A stretch of 5,546 bases of DNA, taken from NCBI GenBank assembly GCA_045590155.1, contig JAZNQL010000026.1, positions 1-5,546 of the forward strand. Reading direction: 5' to 3'. Positions 3,667 to 5,546 of the stretch are shown in pieces. A model generated the notes under the pieces. The model did not search any database, was not told where the DNA came from, and saw only the letters and a list, made by a program, of their open reading frames with translations. The translations under genes were made by a program, and so were the position numbers. Source of the DNA: JAZNQL01 sp045590155. GTDB lineage: Bacteria; Bacillota; Clostridia; UMGS1883; UMGS1540. Every line of letters starts with the position of its first letter. Positions within the stretch are counted from its first letter, which is position 1.

Positions 3667-5546
3667 ACTTAATATGTTTTTAGAAACCTTAAAGCAGTCA
3701 AAGTACTTAATGATTTTACATACTATTGTTTTATTTTTGGTATCTACCCTTCCTGCTATAATAGAAGTAAACAATATAAGAATAAGAATGGAGAAGGAAC
3801 CTCTTTTAAATTTTGAATATTCATACCATAAGATAGGCGACCTGTTAAGCGGACAGAACCCGTTTATTGTACTGGTTTTAGCGGCAATATGTACAATAAG
3901 TGCAATATTTATATTTAACTATCTTTTTAAAACTACATCGGTACAGTTTTATTCTGCAATGCCAATAAAACGTCAAAGTATGTATGTTTCAAAGTTTTTA
4001 TCGGGAATAGTATCCTGGATTATACCTTTAATCTTAATTTACGTTGTAAATATTATTGTATATTTCGGGTACGATTTAGAAGAGTTTTTCAAAATAAGCG
4101 AAATATTCAAAGGTTTTGGTCTTGCACTTGCAGGCTACTTTGCTATGTGGAGCGTAGCAGTTTTTGCTGTAAGTGTATCGGGTAACTTTTTTGCCGCACT
4201 TATAGTCATTGGTGTAGTATTTTTAATATACCCCGCATCAACACTTAGTGTTATGGGCACGGTACAGTCCTTCTTTGAAAATATAAGTATAAACTTCAAT
4301 TATAATATGCTTTATATGTTCCCGCCCATAATCCCTGCAATAGACTATCTTTCAGACATTGTAAGCATAAGCACTTGCGAAATTATTTATACGCTGGTAT
4401 ATGCAATAGTGTTCTTTGTTTTAGGACTTGTTTCCTACCGCCTGCGCAAAAATGAACACACAGGCAACTTCTTTGCTTATAAATGGATAGGCATATTCTT
4501 TAAATATTATGCTACACTTTTAGCATCACTTTTGTTCGGAGCACTGTTCTTTGATATATCAGAAAGTGTTTTCACAGCATATATAGGCTATATACTTATA
4601 GGCTTTATAGTATTTATAGTGTTACAGGCTATATTTGAAAAGAACTTTAAAAGTATGTTTTCAAACATAAAATACTTTGCAATTTATATGGTAATAATCT
4701 GCGTTGCGGTATATTATCCAATAACAAACAGGGAAGAGATTTCAAAAAGAATGCCAAATCCTGAAAACATAAAGACGCTTGAAGTAAACATGAGCATTGA
4801 TAATCTGGAACTTTCGGATCCGCAGAATATTGCAGCAGCTCTTTCTTTGTACGAGTCGGCAGACCAGAATGAAGATACTGATAAGCATTTTTGCTGGGTA
4901 TCTGTTGAAATAAAGAATAATCCTTTATTCAGCATCCACCACAATCCCGACCACTGGGCGGAAAAGGAGCAGATAAGTCTGTTCATGGAAAAAGTGTACG
5001 ATACAGGGGAGTACAGAGATCAAAAAGTTCAGGCAATAGATAATGTAACAAATATAGATTTTATACAAAAGATTATTACAGTTTATAACAAAGAAACAGT
5101 TCTTTCTGAAAAGAGCAGAGAGTTATTAAAAATTTATAAGAGAGATTTTATAAAGTATTCATACAGCGATATAAAAGACTGCGGTTTATATGCTTCGATA
5201 GCAACAAATATGGGTGAGTTTTTTGTATATAATTGCTACGAAGATACAATTGAGTATTTAAAAACTAATTATGATATAGAATTTGTACCCGGCGAGGTCG
5301 AGAGAATAAGAGTATACGCCTTCCACCACGATGAAGAAGGCAAATATTACGAGAGTGATTTATATTCAACAAATATTCCCTCTGAAATGGAAGAACTTTT
5401 AACATCCTGTTCTCAAATAACAAAAATGTATAGAGAAAATATTATGCTTGAAATAATAGAGAAAGGAAAAACCGAACCTTATACGGCAGAGCTTGAACTT
5501 TACTTTATGCCAAAAGATATTGTTTCAAAATTAAATTTAAATAATC
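3641..5546 (+). CDS. ABC-2-type transporter permease with large C-terminal extramembrane region, 3'-truncated by window edge
   Basis: An open frame of 635 codons runs off the window without a stop. The first 360 or so residues are strongly hydrophobic, with likely membrane segments near 22-41, 73-95, 120-142, 157-178, 182-200, 247-265, 288-305, 310-331 and 344-361. Between the second and third lies FKTTSVQFYSAMPIKRQSMYVSKFLSG (96-122), with the xFYSxPIKR pattern known from clostridial ABC-2 permeases, probably a cytoplasmic loop that meets the ATPase. After residue 361 the protein turns hydrophilic for at least 274 residues (PNPENIKTLEVNM onward), with mixed strands and helices and no further membrane segment seen. 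This resembles the C-terminal domain catalogued as DUF6449, though I could not search. It would form the membrane part of the transporter with the preceding ATPase, probably as a homodimer unless a second permease follows. Direction and substrate are unknown; export or envelope-stress sensing is inferred from ytr-type operons. Confidence 0.85.
   Translation, partial: MTSQKCFYKLNMFLETLKQSKYLMILHTIVLFLVSTLPAIIEVNNIRIRMEKEPLLNFEYSYHKIGDLLSGQNPFIVLVLAAICTISAIFIFNYLFKTTSVQFYSAMPIKRQSMYVSKFLSGIVSWIIPLILIYVVNIIVYFGYDLEEFFKISEIFKGFGLALAGYFAMWSVAVFAVSVSGNFFAALIVIGVVFLIYPASTLSVMGTVQSFFENISINFNYNMLYMFPPIIPAIDYLSDIVSISTCEIIYTLVYAIVFFVLGLVSYRLRKNEHTGNFFAYKWIGIFFKYYATLLASLLFGALFFDISESVFTAYIGYILIGFIVFIVLQAIFEKNFKSMFSNIKYFAIYMVIICVAVYYPITNREEISKRMPNPENIKTLEVNMSIDNLELSDPQNIAAALSLYESADQNEDTDKHFCWVSVEIKNNPLFSIHHNPDHWAEKEQISLFMEKVYDTGEYRDQKVQAIDNVTNIDFIQKIITVYNKETVLSEKSRELLKIYKRDFIKYSYSDIKDCGLYASIATNMGEFFVYNCYEDTIEYLKTNYDIEFVPGEVERIRVYAFHHDEEGKYYESDLYSTNIPSEMEELLTSCSQITKMYRENIMLEIIEKGKTEPYTAELELYFMPKDIVSKLNLNN

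Noticed and set aside
4714..4986. A 90-codon minus-strand open frame within the permease
   Set aside because: It lies opposite the continuous 635-codon permease frame and is serine-rich chance sequence.

Overview
The window looks like a chromosomal piece of a low-GC, Gram-positive anaerobe of the Clostridia. An Oscillospiraceae/Ruminococcaceae-type gut bacterium is the best guess. This rests on the tig-clpP pair, a ClpP N-terminus of Bacillota type, a GntR(YtrA)/ABC operon typical of Bacillota, strong AAGGAGG-like ribosome binding sites, frequent ATA and AGA codons, and AT-rich spacers. No marker fixes the genus.

Region 1 (1-1988) is a protein quality-control unit on the + strand. It holds the 3' nine-tenths of trigger factor (tig), cut by the window edge and carrying an unusual Lys/Thr/Ala-rich C-terminal tail. 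A complete clpP follows 50 bp downstream with no promoter visible between them, so the two are probably co-transcribed. Trigger factor handles nascent chains at the ribosome, and ClpP is the protease core that degrades substrates fed by Clp ATPases. The clpX gene that often follows clpP is not here.

Region 2 (1989-2392) has no credible gene. It holds a roughly 226-bp non-coding element with imperfect terminal inverted repeats and internal hairpins (MITE-like). Abutting it is a strong intrinsic terminator with a 21-bp stem. Then comes a near-consensus sigma-A promoter followed by a 34-bp inverted repeat that is probably the operator of the next gene's product.

Region 3 (2393-5546) is a second + strand operon with translationally overlapping genes: a YtrA-type GntR repressor, an ABC ATPase, and a large ABC-2-type permease whose 3' end lies beyond the window. 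The layout (repressor first, operator over the transcription start, ATGA and 26-bp overlaps) fits an autoregulated, inducible ABC transporter. By analogy with ytr-type operons it may respond to envelope or antibiotic stress; the substrate cannot be read from the sequence.

Nothing here is clearly a wholly new system. The points most worth a second look are the trigger-factor tail, the inverted-repeat element lodged between clpP and the terminator, the operator, and the permease's large non-membrane C-terminal region.
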